NCBI GenBank assembly: GCA_017979445.1
Contig: CM030707.1
Location: 24,186,586 to 24,250,585 of the forward strand
Length of the DNA: 64,000 nucleotides
Direction: 5' to 3'
Origin: Akebia trifoliata
Lineage: Eukaryota > Streptophyta > Magnoliopsida > Ranunculales > Lardizabalaceae
Shown: positions 32,475 to 44,238 of the stretch, piece after piece
Layout of the letters: each line of letters starts with the position of its first letter
How positions within the stretch are numbered: the first letter of the stretch is position 1
Translations under genes and position numbers: made by a program
Notes under the pieces: model-generated
Database searches by the model: none
What the model was told of the DNA's origin: nothing
The model's input: the letters and a program-made list of their open reading frames with translations, nothing else

Positions 32475-34835
32475 TGTAGATACGTGATTTTCGTCGTTAG
32501 GACGATCACATCTACGATGGTTTGGAGTCGCCACCATTCAAGTTGTAAGTGGGTGTGAATGGTCACCCGATGTACATTTTTTCAAAAAATGACATTTTGG
32601 CCTTAGTGACTTAAGATGGATAATGAGCTAATCTAATTGAACCTAGGGATTTGGATAAGCAGCTCGGTTGGAGAAAGGGGAAGGGGTTAGGCACCCCTTT
32701 CTCCTCGCCAAGTGGCGGTAACCTCCACATAATTTGGTCATTTTATAATAATAAAGAAAAGGGAAAATAAAAGTGCCAAGTGCGTGTGTTTTGTACCCTA
32801 AGTAGGGGTTCGCTTTTGGCTTGATCATAGGGTCATTTCATCGATAGAAGTGACCCTTTTGAACCTTTAGCCTTGGGGTCCACTCATCTAAAAAAATAAA
32901 AATAAATGAGTAGAAAGGGGGTATTAGAAAAGGGAGAAGAGAGGATAGAGAGAGGGGGTGTTTTGAACCCACCTTGAAACTCCAAGTTCACTCTCGTTTC
33001 TTCACTTTTTCTTCTTCTTCTATGCTTCTTAGATCCTTAGTGAAGTATGAGAGTGAAGTTGTCATTTTTTAGAAAGTGGTATGAGAGAATAGTGTAGAGA
33101 GAGAGTAGAGATCTTTTTTTTTGTAAGACTTGAATTTTTTATTTATAGTGTTTGGAGGATGATTTGAGGGGTATAATGGGGTTAAAGGTTGGGAGAATGG
33201 GTAATGGCATGGTTTTTAGAAGATGGGATTATGAAATTTGGAGTGAATTTGAGGGTAGTTTTGTAAAGAATGAAAATGGGTGAAATTTTGACCCAAATCC
33301 ATTTGGGTAGAGTGTTTGGTGGGTTGATATGAGTGGTGGTTGATGGTGGAGTGGGGGTGTAAGGAAGTTGTTTAGAGAATGAGTGTTAGGTTGGTTGATG
33401 ATGTGAGGTGTGTAGATTTAGGAGAATGGATTGTGTAAGAGGTTGTTAAATTGATTTTTAGGAGGAGAGAGGGGATGATGCCATGTGGCATATGTGATGA
33501 GAGGAGGAGGGGATGAGATTGGTTGATTGGTTGATGGTGGTTGTTTGATTAGAGAGGAGGGTGTGGGTTAGTTGATTGATAATGAGAGGGGATGATGCCA
33601 TGTGACATATGTGATGAGAGGAGGAGGGGATGAGATTGGTTGATTGGTTGATGGTGGTCGTTTGATTAGAGAAGAGGGTGTGGGTTAGTTGGTTGATAAT
33701 GAGGGAAGTATGGGTTGAGGTGATTTTGTTGGAGTATTTTAAGGGAAAGTGATGGGTTGATATGTAAGGGATATGGGTGGTGATGTGGGTGGTTGATGAT
33801 GTTAGAGAATGGTGATGGGTTAGGGTATGGGTTGAGGTGTGGGTGATTGATGATGTTAGAGAATAGGGATAGGGTAGGGTATGGGTTGAGGTGATTTTGG
33901 AGAGAGGTGATGTAGGTTAAATGAGTTGTTTAGAGAATGGTGATGGGGGTGGGTGATTAGATGAGGGAGGTGAAGGGTGGTGATGACATGTGTCATCTTT
34001 TGATATTGAGGGGTTGATTGGTTGATGTGGGTAATGGGTAATGGGTTAAGGTTATGGGTTAGGTAATAAGTTGGATATGAGTAATAGTTAGTAGGTTTCA
34101 GTGTATTGGGCTTGGGTTGAGGAGGGTTATGGGTTATTTTGGGTTTGGATAAGTTTGTTTGTGGGTTGGATTTTTTGAGGGGGGGGTTCACTTTAGGGTT
34201 TAGGTGGTGTGGAATTGATTTTGGGTTGAGGGTAAGGTTAGAAATTATTTTTAGGAAAGGAGTAAAGGTTTGTGGGCCTTGAAGGGGCTTAAGGAGTTTG
34301 CGGATCTCGAGGTGGAGCGGTGGGAGGTAGATGAAGGGTACGTATCCCAAGTCTCACAATTTTATTTTTTTGATTTTTTTGAAATTTTTGAAATCATTGA
34401 TTTGATCAAAATGCACGTGTTGGCAAATCGAGCTTTTTGGGTCCGTTTGAAGGATTTTATCGATTTTTTGAATGTAAGCGTGGAGCAGTGATGTTGAACA
34501 CATATAGGATGGGTTACAACCCTTCTTGTGGGTCCCTTAAACCATTGGGTGGCCTTAGGGGCATCGACTTAATCAAAACTGTCATCTTTTAATGTTTTGG
34601 GCCTTAAAGGCCCATTGGCCTATTTTGTCAGAAAATCGATATTTCGAGTGGAGCGGAGCATGTCGAGCTTTTTGGCGGACCTACTAACCAATTGAGAGGT
34701 GTTAGAGGATTTGATTTGTCAAAAATGTCAAATTTTAATGCTTCGGGCCTTCGAGGCCCGTTAGCCAAATTTATCAGAAAATCACTGTTTTTGGGCCCTT
34801 TCGAGTGAGTGTTCGTTCAAATTGGGGTGTCTACA
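32475..34835 (-). mobile_element. inverted solo LTR of family 2 (2361 bp) inside the 5' LTR of element D
   Basis: On the + strand it reads TGTAGATACGTGATTTTCGT to TTCAAATTGGGGTGTCTACA, the reverse complement of the family 2 LTR. The TCCCT duplication on both sides and the lack of internal DNA mark it as a solo LTR. About 33150-34260 is nearly free of C on the + strand. The 164-codon minus frame at 33856-34350 is an artefact of that. A duplicated GAGGGGATGATGCCATGTG block occurs near 33468 and 33586. Confidence 0.92.
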
Positions 34836-35193
34836 TCCCTTATAGTCTAAGTTGATATTAAATTCCTATTTAGGGTACAAGTCATCAACACGTGACACTT
34901 TTATTTTATTTTACATGTCCAATCAAAATAATCGAGTTGAGTTGAGATTACCACCCCTTGGTGGGGGAAAAAGGGTGCTTAACACCTTCTCTTTTCTCCA
35001 ATCGAGCCGTTTATCCCGATCTCAAGGTTGATTGGTACCTTATCCACCGAGAGTCACTAAATGCAAAAAAATAGCAATTTTTCTAAAAATGCACATTCCA
35101 GGTGACCATTTACATCCACTTACAATTTGAATGGTGGCGACTCCAAACCTTAGTAGAAGTGGTATTCTTAATAGAAAACCACACATCCACAGC

Positions 35194-35211
35194 TGACGAT
35201 TTCACTTGGGA
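35194..35211 (+). other. decayed primer-binding site of element D (tRNA-Arg type)
   Basis: TGACGATTTCACTTGGGA starts two bases after the LTR. As I recall plant tRNA-Arg(ACG), the perfect complement of its 3' end would be TGGCGACTCCACTGGGGA; 14 of 18 positions agree, and three of four differences are transitions. Tat/Ogre elements use tRNA-Arg. Confidence 0.6.
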
Positions 35212-35915
35212 ACAAGGTTCTACCCTCGTGTCAATTTAGTCATTTTGAAAAAAAAATACAAAATATTTTTATTTGCAAGCTAGCATTGTTTGTTGTGTTT
35301 GTTGTTTACGTTTTTTTATTTTTATTTTACACATGTTGTAATATTTACTTTCGTTTGCTTTCATTACATACTTGTAAGGGGGTTGAAAAAAAATGATGAA
35401 ATGAAAAATGCACATGCACTTGCGAACATAGTCCAATTGCACAAGCCATCCCACCTTCAATATATCTAGCCCTGATGCCAAGTAGTTCTACGGTTTGAGA
35501 TCGTTATTTCAAGTGTTGGGGCTGAACACATCAAGCTTGATCACCAACCAACAACGTGTGTATTCCGATATGCATCTTTGTTTGAAGATCGGGTAACCAT
35601 AAACCCACCTATTAACCGCATGCATGTGCCCGATTAGATGAGCTAGGACACGTGTTCTCAAGTTTGTATCGACCCCCAATGTAAAGTTGTATTTGTTTAA
35701 TGCATTTGGGCCTTGAAATCCAAGATGTAAGCCCACGAAGACAACCTTGTATAGATTAGGATTTTTTTTTGTATTTATTTGCTTTCTCCCTTAGGTAAAA
35801 GGGGATGATATGCTTGCTACATCACATTCAAAGAAAAACAACAACTAGTGAGGAACATTCAAAATAAGAATCAAGAAATCAGTTTTTGTAAAATCTAAAA
35901 ATTGGATTTCTATCT
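35212..35915 (+). other. leader of element D, no gene seen
   Basis: Non-coding sequence after the primer site (AACAAGGTTCTACCCTCGTG and onward). Short frames at 35269-35736 on the minus strand resemble nothing known. Confidence 0.5.
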
Positions 35916-36090
35916 GGTCCGTATTTATAACACGGATAATCAGAAGTGTACCTCATCCGTGCTAGAAACACGGATAACCAGCAATGTGTCTCATCCGTAT
36001 TTGTAGCACAGATAGAACAATGAGTGTCTCATCCGTGCTTAAAACGCGGATAAAACAATGATGGTTCTATCCGTGCTCTAAACACAGACC
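35916..36090 (+). repeat. 38-bp hairpin-containing tandem array (5 units)
   Basis: Units start at 35917, 35955, 35993, 36031 and 36069, exactly 38 bp apart. Each contains an inverted repeat such as ATCCGTGCTAGAAACACGGA, so every unit can form a small stem-loop. The same motif with the same spacing recurs at 59250-59460, in the 3' part of the same element. Confidence 0.9.
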
Positions 36091-36904
36091 AGTATGAATC
36101 TGGATCAGCACATGCTAGATTGGCGAACTCCCAATCATTGTTTAATATTGACGACACCCTTAACGAGAATCCCAAATGCTGGAGAACTAGACAAAATGGA
36201 CTCTTTGAACTAGTGATTTAAAAAAAAAACAAATTACTCATTGATGAGTCAAATCCGAATAATTTAAGACTTTGGGCCTCAAGTGGACCCATTGTGCTTT
36301 TTATAACCATGAGGGGTTATTCGACCAACCAATTTGACCCCGAGACCTAAGGACAAGTAGGGTTTAATACCCTCAAGACTCCCGCCAACTATTTTCAAAA
36401 AACAAAAAAAAATGTGTGGAATTTCTCTAATCAAACCGATCTTGTAGCCCCATCCATATCCGTCTCAAATCGGGTCCATGACCCGTATCCATTCAAACCA
36501 GCTCTACGACCCATATCCATCTAAACCGGGTCCACAATCCAATTCTGACCCGAACCAAGTCTAGAACCCATATTGACCCAACAAGGTCAACAAACCAAGC
36601 GAACTCAATCATTTTCTAATAAAATATATTTTAAAAAAAAAAAAAGGAGATTTAAAGGCGTCAATTGCATTTCTTGATCAAAGTCGGTACCTAAGAATGA
36701 TCTTACCCTATTGATATGAGGGGAATATACTACGTCTATTCAAGGAAATGAGATGATTTAAGAATGTACTTACGAAATCATTGTGCACCACCTCTTCCTT
36801 GGGGATTTGACTGGCCAGCTTTGGTTTCAGAGAATTGAATTGGGGGGGACTGACAAAAAAGATGTTTTTCCAACTTGACTTATTTCAGTAATTTACTTTT
36901 TTAA
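36091..36904 (+). other. leader of element D, no gene seen
   Basis: The stretch includes repeated phrases such as GACCCGTATCCATTCAAACC and GACCCATATCCATCTAAACC around 36440-36550, a short degenerate repeat. I see no coding sequence. Confidence 0.5.
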
Positions 36905-37743
36905 AATGTCGTACCGACTCCGTGTTGATGTCAGCTCCGTACTGTTGAAATTCCCCTTTCAAAATGTTTTACTGACTCCGTGTCCATGTCAACTCTGTGC
37001 TGAGGTAATTCATTTTTCAAAATATTTTATCGATTCTGTGTCGATGTGAACTTTATGCTTATGCAATTATTTTTAAAAATATGCAATCCGATTCCGTATT
37101 GATGCTAGCTCCGTGCTAAGGTAATTTCTTTTTCAAAATGTTTTACCAACTCTGTGTCTATGCTAGCTCCGTGTTGATGTAATTCTTTTTTCAAAATATT
37201 ATGCCACCTCCGTGTTGATGTTAGCTCCGTGTTGATGAAATTATTTTAAAAAATATGCAATCCAGCTTCGTGCTGATGCCAACTCCATGTTGATGTCAGC
37301 TTCGTGTTGACGAAATTATTTTCAAAAATATATGATTTAGTTTCGTGTTGATGCCAGTTTCATGCTGATGAAATTATTTTCGAAAATACACGATCTAGCT
37401 CCGTGCTGATGCCAACTTCGTATTGATACCAGCTCCGTGCTGATGTAATTATTTTCAAAAGCACACGATCCAGCTTCGTGCTGATGTAATTATTTTCAAA
37501 AGTATACAACCTAGTTCCGTACTGGTGCCAACTCCGTGTTGATGTCAACTCCGTGCTGACGCCGACTCTGTGTTGATGCCAACTCTATGCTGATGTAATT
37601 ATTTTGAAAAATATACAATCCAGCTCTGTGCTGATGCCAACTCCGTGTTGATGCCAGTCTTGTGTTGATGTAATTATTTTAAAAAATACACAATCCAGCT
37701 CCGTACTGATGCTAACTCTGTGTTGATGCCGACTCTGTACCGA
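36905..37743 (+). repeat. CTCCGTGTTGATG tandem array
   Basis: Around eleven blocks of 55-90 bp combine one to four copies of a ~16-bp unit (CTCCGTGCTGATGCCAA and variants) with a spacer TAATTATTTTCAAAAATATA. The number of 16-bp units per block varies, so expansion happened at two levels. It lies ~95 bp left of the element C insertion. Confidence 0.9.
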
Positions 37744-37833
37744 GAAACCCCTTTTTTCTTTAAAACTCGCTTACTTTATAATAAATAACTTTACCCGGCC
37801 TAATAAAACATCATGTATTTTTTTTGTAAACAA

Positions 37834-37838
37834 GATAG
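37834..37838. repeat. target-site duplication GATAG (left) of element C
   Basis: GATAG precedes the LTR start TGAAAGCG and recurs at 48240-48244 after the other LTR. Confidence 0.93.
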
Positions 37839-39435
37839 TGAAAGCGCCCTCGATCCGCGGGGTGTGCGGATCCGCTTTTGACCCTTGGGGTTTGGGAGTC
37901 GCCACCTAGTTATTATGGTCTAGGAACCAAACTGACTCTAAAATGGATAAAAAAACTAATCTACTACAGAAAATCTGAATCCGGGGATCATGTTACGGGG
38001 TTGGAAGGTGTTAGGCACCAACCCCGCCCGGCCAATGCCGGTCTCTACTTATCCCAAGTAAGACTACATTGCTAATGACCAAAACCTAGATAAAAAAAAT
38101 AGAAAAATGTTACCTTCGATACGCAAAGGTTCTATTCCCTCAGATCTGGTGAAACTGCTCCTTGTACCGTACTCCTTGCTTTGTTCTGTCTCCGGATCTG
38201 ATTTCTGATCTCCGAGGCAAGGTATCTCCTTCTTGGATCTAGATGCTTTGAATTTATTATGGATTTTTCGGGTGTTTTTGAAAGGTTTCTAGGTGTTTTT
38301 TAGGCTAAAATCAAAGTAGGGGTGTTAGGTAAGGAGTTGGGACTCCAAAATTAGGGTTTTGGGGAGGTTGTGGAGGCTTCTTCACCTACTTTTTCAAGGG
38401 TTTTTTCTTTGATACGAAAATAAGGTGTGGAGGCTTCTTTTTATAAAGTTTTTTAGAAGCATTAGGATTTGATTAGGGTTTCTTTTAGAGTTTTAATTAG
38501 GGTTTGACTTTGGTCTTATGAGATGTATTTAGTCTTTAGGGTTTTAATTTAGGGTTTTGACTTTAGTCTTATGAGATTGACTTGATTAGTTTAGATTAAG
38601 GTTTTGATTTGGGATTTTGAATTTAGTCTTATGAGATTGACTTGATTAGTTTATGTTAGGGTTTTGATTTAGGGTTTTGACTTTAGTCTTATGAGATTGA
38701 CTTTAATACTTTGACTTTAGTCTTTCTTAGTTGGTTTTTAATATCTTGACTTTAGTCTTACTTGATTGACTTTAAGATTGACTTTAGTCTTACTTGATTG
38801 ACTTTAATGTTTCACTTTACATTATTTAATGATTTGTTTATTAATTTCAAAAATTTTAATTATTAAAGTTGTAAAATTACCGTTTTACCCTCGTAGAGGA
38901 TTTTTTACGTTTTAAGTCATTTTTCAATGTTTCAGGATGTTTTGGAATCAATTTTTCGTAAGGAATTCAATGGGAATGTTGGTCTTTGTCATTTATGAAA
39001 TTTTTTGTGTCAAATGGTCGTGAATTTTATGAGGGGTATTTTCGTAATTTTGTCGAATTTTGTGAAAATTGGCTAAGTGGTTTATTTGATTTTGATTTGT
39101 TGTTTTATGTATTTTAAATGGGTTTTCCTAAGCGTAATGTAGGCTCTAGGATTGTTTTGATGTTAGGGGTATTTTGATAATTTGATCACTTTTAGTGATT
39201 TTTATCGTGAAGCTTCTTTTTGGTCTGCAAGATGATGACTTCTATGTTCCTGGGGTCGTATTTTCCTAGCGTAGCGTGGTTTCTAAGTTTTGTCAGTTCG
39301 AGATACCTCATCCGGATTTCTGAAACATATCTGGTAACAAAATAAAGCATTGGAATAAACATCCATCATTGGGAACCGTTGCGATCGGGTTGACGAGTTG
39401 ATTAATCAGGCGAGTGCAAAAATGGGATGTCTACA
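37839..39435 (-). mobile_element. 3' LTR of element C (1597 bp)
   Basis: The + strand reads TGAAAGCGCCCTCGATCCGC to AAAATGGGATGTCTACA. It contains a minisatellite of TTTAGTCTTATGAGATTGAC units (38510-38810). Compared with the other LTR it has one extra ~32-bp unit near 38764-38795 and scattered single-base differences. The 65-codon frame at 37878-38075 is present in both LTRs and is not a gene. Confidence 0.95.
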
Positions 39436-39450
39436 GATGCCCCTCTTTTG
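39436..39450 (-). other. polypurine tract of element C
   Basis: On the minus strand CAAAAGAGGGGCATC runs directly into the LTR start TGTAGACATCCC; it matches the tract at 1508-1520. Confidence 0.8.
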
Positions 39451-39934
39451 GCAGAGGGTTGAAGCAAACTAGATAGCAAATCTATTTCGGTAGATAGTGC
39501 GATATCCGAATGTCAAAGCTAGTGACAGTTCATTTTTGCAGCCTGATTTGGTGGTTCGTCAGGGCGTCCAGATCCTTGAAGGTAGGTTCTCCCTGGACTA
39601 AAAATGTCAAATCCTCGAATTTTGAAAAATTCTCCTTGACTTATGCTAAGATGCACGTGTGTGCAATGGTGTGACGCTCACGAAATAATCTATCGGATCA
39701 TTGAGATTAATCCCTCATCGATAACAACAAATGTTAGGTCCTGGAGATCTTCTCTCGTCGACAATGATGATTAAAACTGGAATGTATATATGCAATGAAA
39801 TCAATCATACGATATTTGAATTATGACAAGTTTGAAAAAAATGAGATAATCATAACACAATCAGAATCAGGTGATGTAGGAACTTCATTAAATCCTATCA
39901 AATTTTTTTTTTTTTTTAGAGTGAGAAAAAGTTT

Positions 39935-40475
39935 GAGTCTCGTTTGTCGGACTCGTGTTAAGGTTGATAGGAACTTAAAAATCTTGTTAAAAATTGGAGT
40001 CTCGTTTCTCGGACTCGAACTGAGATTTATAGGAACTTAAACAATCCTATTTCAAATGGTTGGAGTCTTGTTTTTCGGACTCGAACTGAGGTTTACAAGA
40101 ACTTAAACAATCCCGTTAATTCATTCTATGATTTAAACAAAGCTGGGGTCTCGTTTCTCGGACTCTGGCTAAGGTTTATAGGAACTTAAAAAATCCTGTT
40201 AATTCACAGTTGGAGTCTCGCTTGTCGGACTCGAACTTGCTGGAGCCACGTTTCTCGGGTTAAGGTTTGCAGGAATTTAAACAATCCTTTTAACTCATTT
40301 TATGATTCAAAAACGGTTAGAGTCTCGTTTCTCGGACTCGAACTTGCTGGAGCCACGTTTCTCGGGCTTGGGTTCGCAGGAACTTAAACAATCCTATTAA
40401 CTCATTTTATGATTCAAAGGAGCTGGAGTCTTGTTTCTCGGACTCGAACTCAATGGACCACGCTTCTCGGGCTTG
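39935..40475 (-). repeat. tandem array in the 3' UTR of element C
   Basis: About ten variants of GGAGTCTCGTTTCTCGGACT, several followed by AGGTTTATAGGAACTTAAAC-AATCC, give units of ~50-90 bp. The position relative to the polypurine tract matches the unrelated 52-bp array of element A. Confidence 0.85.
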
Positions 40476-42684
40476 GATCAATTAAAGATTCAGTATTATC
40501 GAACTCAACGATTAAGAAATTGACCTTTTATTGGCTTATCATGCATCTGGATTCATAATTATGATTGGGCTTCGCCGGACTTTTAAGCTTTTGAATAAGA
40601 TTTTTCCTTTTGATCATGGGATCAAGAATGCAAATTTCAGAATCGAAGTTAGTCTCAAAAATGCCCCTAGTTTCAAGGTTGACTTACATCTGAAACTTGA
40701 CTGTGAAACTGATGGGCTGGATTACATTTGAAAAGTATGGAAAAGGGACTACGGACTCCAATAAATGAAAGACAAAAGAATTGACATTCCTTTAAATTCA
40801 AGACTCTTGAGATTATCATATGTGCAATAAGGAAATGATCATTCTCTTTCGAATTTCTTTTTGAAAAATGCTTGAGCTGGGCTTTGATAAATATTGAAAT
40901 ATAAGATCTTCCTCTTTAAAGTGGTCAATGAATCTACATTTTCCATTAGCAGACGCTACTAAAGATCTTGCAATGTTCAAAAGAAAGGCTTCTGAGTTTC
41001 TTCAACTTCAACATTGTCTTGAACAATTTTCTACATTCTCCAACTTCTGTGTAAGCTTCTATTCTGAATTTTCTTTCTTGGTGGGATATTTCCTTCGATT
41101 TGATGATGTCCTAATTTTTGCCTAGATCGCCTCTTCAGGTTTACAATCTAGCGGGCTTTGTTTTTCTTTTTTTGAAGATGCCTTGATTTTTGCCTATATC
41201 GCCTTTTCAGGTTTTCAACCTAGCAGTCTTGTTTTTTTTTCGTTATGCCCTAACTTTTGCCTAAGTCGTCCTTTCGAATTTTCAACTTAGCGGGCTTCTT
41301 TGTTTTTGATGATCTTGGATACTCAACTTGACAACCTTTGGTTCTCTGGACCTTAACCAAATCAATTAACATTCAGGAGGACTTAGTAGGTGGGCTTAGG
41401 ACATGGTTTAGAAAGAAAATGTATAAGGCTCAACTTCCCAAAATGCCCCTAGTTGACATTCTCTTTTTTAGACAACTCTCTTAAGTTTCTTTCTTTCTAA
41501 TGCCCCTAGTTAGGCATTTTTGTCATCATTTTTTTATTCTTTTTTTTTTCAATGCCCCTAGTTTGGATTTCTTTTCTTTTCCTTCAATTCTTTTGATTCT
41601 CTTCTTCTAATACCCCTTTTTTGGTATTATTTTCTTTTGCACATTTCAACAGGGGGTTTTCCTTTTCGATGACACTTTCCTTAAGAGAATGTATATTTTG
41701 TTTTTGTTGTGACCGGGCCTGAAGTAACTTCTCGGGTTGCCTACGTACCCCAAATCATTTTTTTTTCTTTTTGGGATCAGGTCAAAACGTAGTTCATACA
41801 AGATTTCCCTCCCAAAGTAAGTTGGTATGGTTTAGAAAGAGAAAGACTATTGAATTTTTTTAGAGGCTGCAAGGGGTTAAAGAGGGTCATTTTTCTTTCT
41901 TGGCAAGATAAGAGAATAGTTTGGCCAAAGAAGGCCTCCTTTAGTGAAAGTTACTTGATCTGGTCAAGGTTCTGGGAACTCAATGTCTTGATTACTTTGT
42001 CGAGCGAGATCTTTTTTGAGAATAAACCGCTTTCAATCTTCTTTTGAGAATGAACTGCTTTCAATCTTCTTTTGTAAAATATGATTAAGTTTTCCGCATT
42101 CGACTGTTCACTTCTTCTATAACTCCGAGAAAATCCTTTATCCTTTATGAGGGATTCCTTCTTGCAAATCTTGGCATCTTTGTCGACGGTTTCAATTACA
42201 TCATTCCTGATGATCTTTGGCTTTGATGTTCACTCTTGACAGTAAGTTTTGATCCATTTTGGTGCAATCTGAAAAGTAAGATAGTGTTCGCATTTACCAT
42301 ATCCTCATGAGATCATGCGAAAACACTGCTGAATTTCTTAAATGAATTCATCATTTTCTCATGTTCTTTTGAGGATAATGTAGTACCAATATGCACTTCT
42401 TGAGTGTACTCTCCTATTCCAATGTTTATCAAGTTCAATTAGTGAGCTCTGAGTCATTATTCATGTTAGATTTTATGTTCACATTATTATTGCACGCATG
42501 ATAATCAAAAGCTTTTTTACTTTATTGGAATAAAAAGACATAGACCTACCAACTTGACTAAAAAATAAATCTTAACATAATGGAACTGACCGACTGAATT
42601 TAAAGACTGACGCAATTGACACTTAAGGAAAAAAAAATTGAAAATAGGGATATGATTCTGAATGGAAGGACACAGCGTTAGGGT
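40476..42684 (-). other. non-coding 3' region of element C
   Basis: The stretch holds a three-copy ~60-bp repeat around 41118-41300 (GCCTAGATCGCC...AGCGGGCTT). A stretch of ATGCCCCTAGTT-type phrases follows between 41450 and 41620. No pol domain can be read in any frame; short frames at 40531-42047 do not resemble proteins. Confidence 0.6.
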
Positions 42685-44238
42685 CTATGCCACTTTGGAT
42701 ATCTTCATGAGGGATGATTCAGGTTTGTCCGCTTTTGCCATACCTTCATGTTCTGATTCAAGCTTGTTTGACGCTGAATAACCCATTACCTTCATATTGT
42801 CCTTGCTTTTCAGTTCTGTCATTGTCTCAAGGCAAATGAGCCCATTTTGGCATGATAAAGATGCACTATTAAGACCAATCAAGCGGATGAAAGAAGTTGG
42901 GTCAACTGATTCAGGTTTGGACATGGATATTAAATTCAGAGTAGGAGGGGGTTGATTTTGAAAAGTAGGCAAAGGGTTAGTTTTGACATTAGGCGCGGTA
43001 AGAGGAGGTATGGTAACTTTCCCTTGTTCGATAAGGTCTTGGATAGCATGGCGGAGGGTAATGCACCTATCCAGAACATGGCCGGGCATTTGATGGAATT
43101 CACAGAATTGCCCATTGTCCAAGTTTGGAGGGAGAGGGTTAGGCAACGGCTTGGGTTGTAACGGTGTCAACAGTCCCCTTTTCATTAGTTTTTGGTATGC
43201 AATACTAAGGGACATCCCGAGATTGGAGAATTGTCTCCTAGGCTTGGCTTGTGAGGATTGAGTGGCTTGAGGAGCTAGGGCAAAAGAGGTGTGGGCCACT
43301 TGCAAGGAATTTGTACTGGGTTTGAAGTGTTTGGGTTTTGACTCAAACGAGTTGTCAAAAAGTCCCGAAGAATAGGCATCCTTGACTTGGTTTTCGGCTT
43401 TAAGAAGAGATTGAAATGTAGGCAAGTATTGAGGCATCAAGTACTTGGCATAATTGGGAGTAAGATTCCTGAGGATGATCTTAACTTGCTCTTTTTCTTG
43501 AGGTCGGTCCCATAACTGAGCGACTTTACCTCTCCATTGAGCAATGAATTCTATGAAGGTTTCCCCGGGCTTCTGCTTAGTTGTTTCTAGATCTCTTCTT
43601 GTGAGTTCAATGTCTGTGTTAAAGGAGTATCGACCAATGAACTATTTCATCAATTCATGCCATGTTCTTACTCGAGACGAGTCTAGTGACATTAACCAGC
43701 GTAAGGCAGGACCTGTAAGGGTTCTCTGAAAAAGTTGGGCCATCTGTTCTTCACTCAGACCCTGAGACTACATGATGCCGACATATATTTTCAAGTGAGT
43801 CCTAGGGCATCCAGTCCCATCAAATTTATCCACATCTGGCATTGTGAACTTTTCTGGCAGATGGACTGTAGGAAATAATGTCATTGCCCCTAATCCAAGG
43901 GCGAGATCGTCAGGATCCTTGATATTCTTCAATGCAGTTTCTACCTGAGTTATTCGATGAGCTAATACAGGGTCAAAGGACACTTGATCATCTTCGAAAT
44001 CTTCAACCAGATTAAACACGGCCTGAGGTTCTACAACTTTATCTTTTTTCTTTTCAGTCTTCAGGTTCTCAATTTGTGTCTGGACAGAAGCAATAATCTG
44101 CGCTTGAAAGGAGTCCAAAATCTGACGGAGTGTTGCTTCATCTATTATACTTGTTTCTTCTTGTGGAGAGTGTTGACTACTTGGGCTTGACAAAGGTACT
44201 CTGGTGAGACGACTCTTTTCACGGACCCAAAGTGGCAC
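42685..44238 (-). pseudogene. gag of element C, two in-frame stops
   Basis: A single minus frame of 517 codons is interrupted only by TAG at 43768-43770 and by a second TAG about 43 codons later (K*F). Recognisable parts are FTMPDVDKFDGTGCPRTHLK, then the Retrotrans_gag core (LTGPALRWLMSL, FNTDIELTRRDLE, PGETFIEFIAQW). A knuckle-like CEFHQMPGHVLDRC follows in the C-terminal half, with a Pro-rich linker on each side. Gag forms the particle that packages element RNA. The order matches Tat/Ogre gag. The frame is otherwise open, so the stops are recent or read through. The frames at 42685-43440 and 43768-44238 are two parts of this one gene. Confidence 0.88.

Larger units (their letters stand above)
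30706..35191 (+). mobile_element. 5' LTR of element D (family 2), split by an inverted solo LTR
   Basis: The LTR proper is 30706-32474 plus 34841-35191 (~2.1 kb). It begins TCTAGATACCTCAATTTGAA, a decayed TGTAGACACCCCAATTTGAA, and ends CCACACATCCACA. It is colinear with the solo LTR at 9334-11466, including the G-poor tract (about 30960-31980) and the final block AATGGTGGCGACTCC. Directly after the end lies a decayed primer-binding site, so this is a 5' LTR rather than a solo LTR. Frames at 31211-31490 are artefacts of the G-poor tract. Confidence 0.85.

Noticed and set aside
33856..34350. 164-codon open frame on the minus strand
   Set aside because: It lies in the nearly C-free tract of a solo LTR. 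On the G-poor sense strand TAG and TGA cannot occur, so long frames arise by composition. The peptide is low-complexity Pro/His/Asn/Leu.
37878..38075. 65-codon frame, repeated at 46715-46912
   Set aside because: It occurs in both LTRs because the LTRs are copies of each other; part of the sequence is the conserved LTR end and it has no family resemblance.
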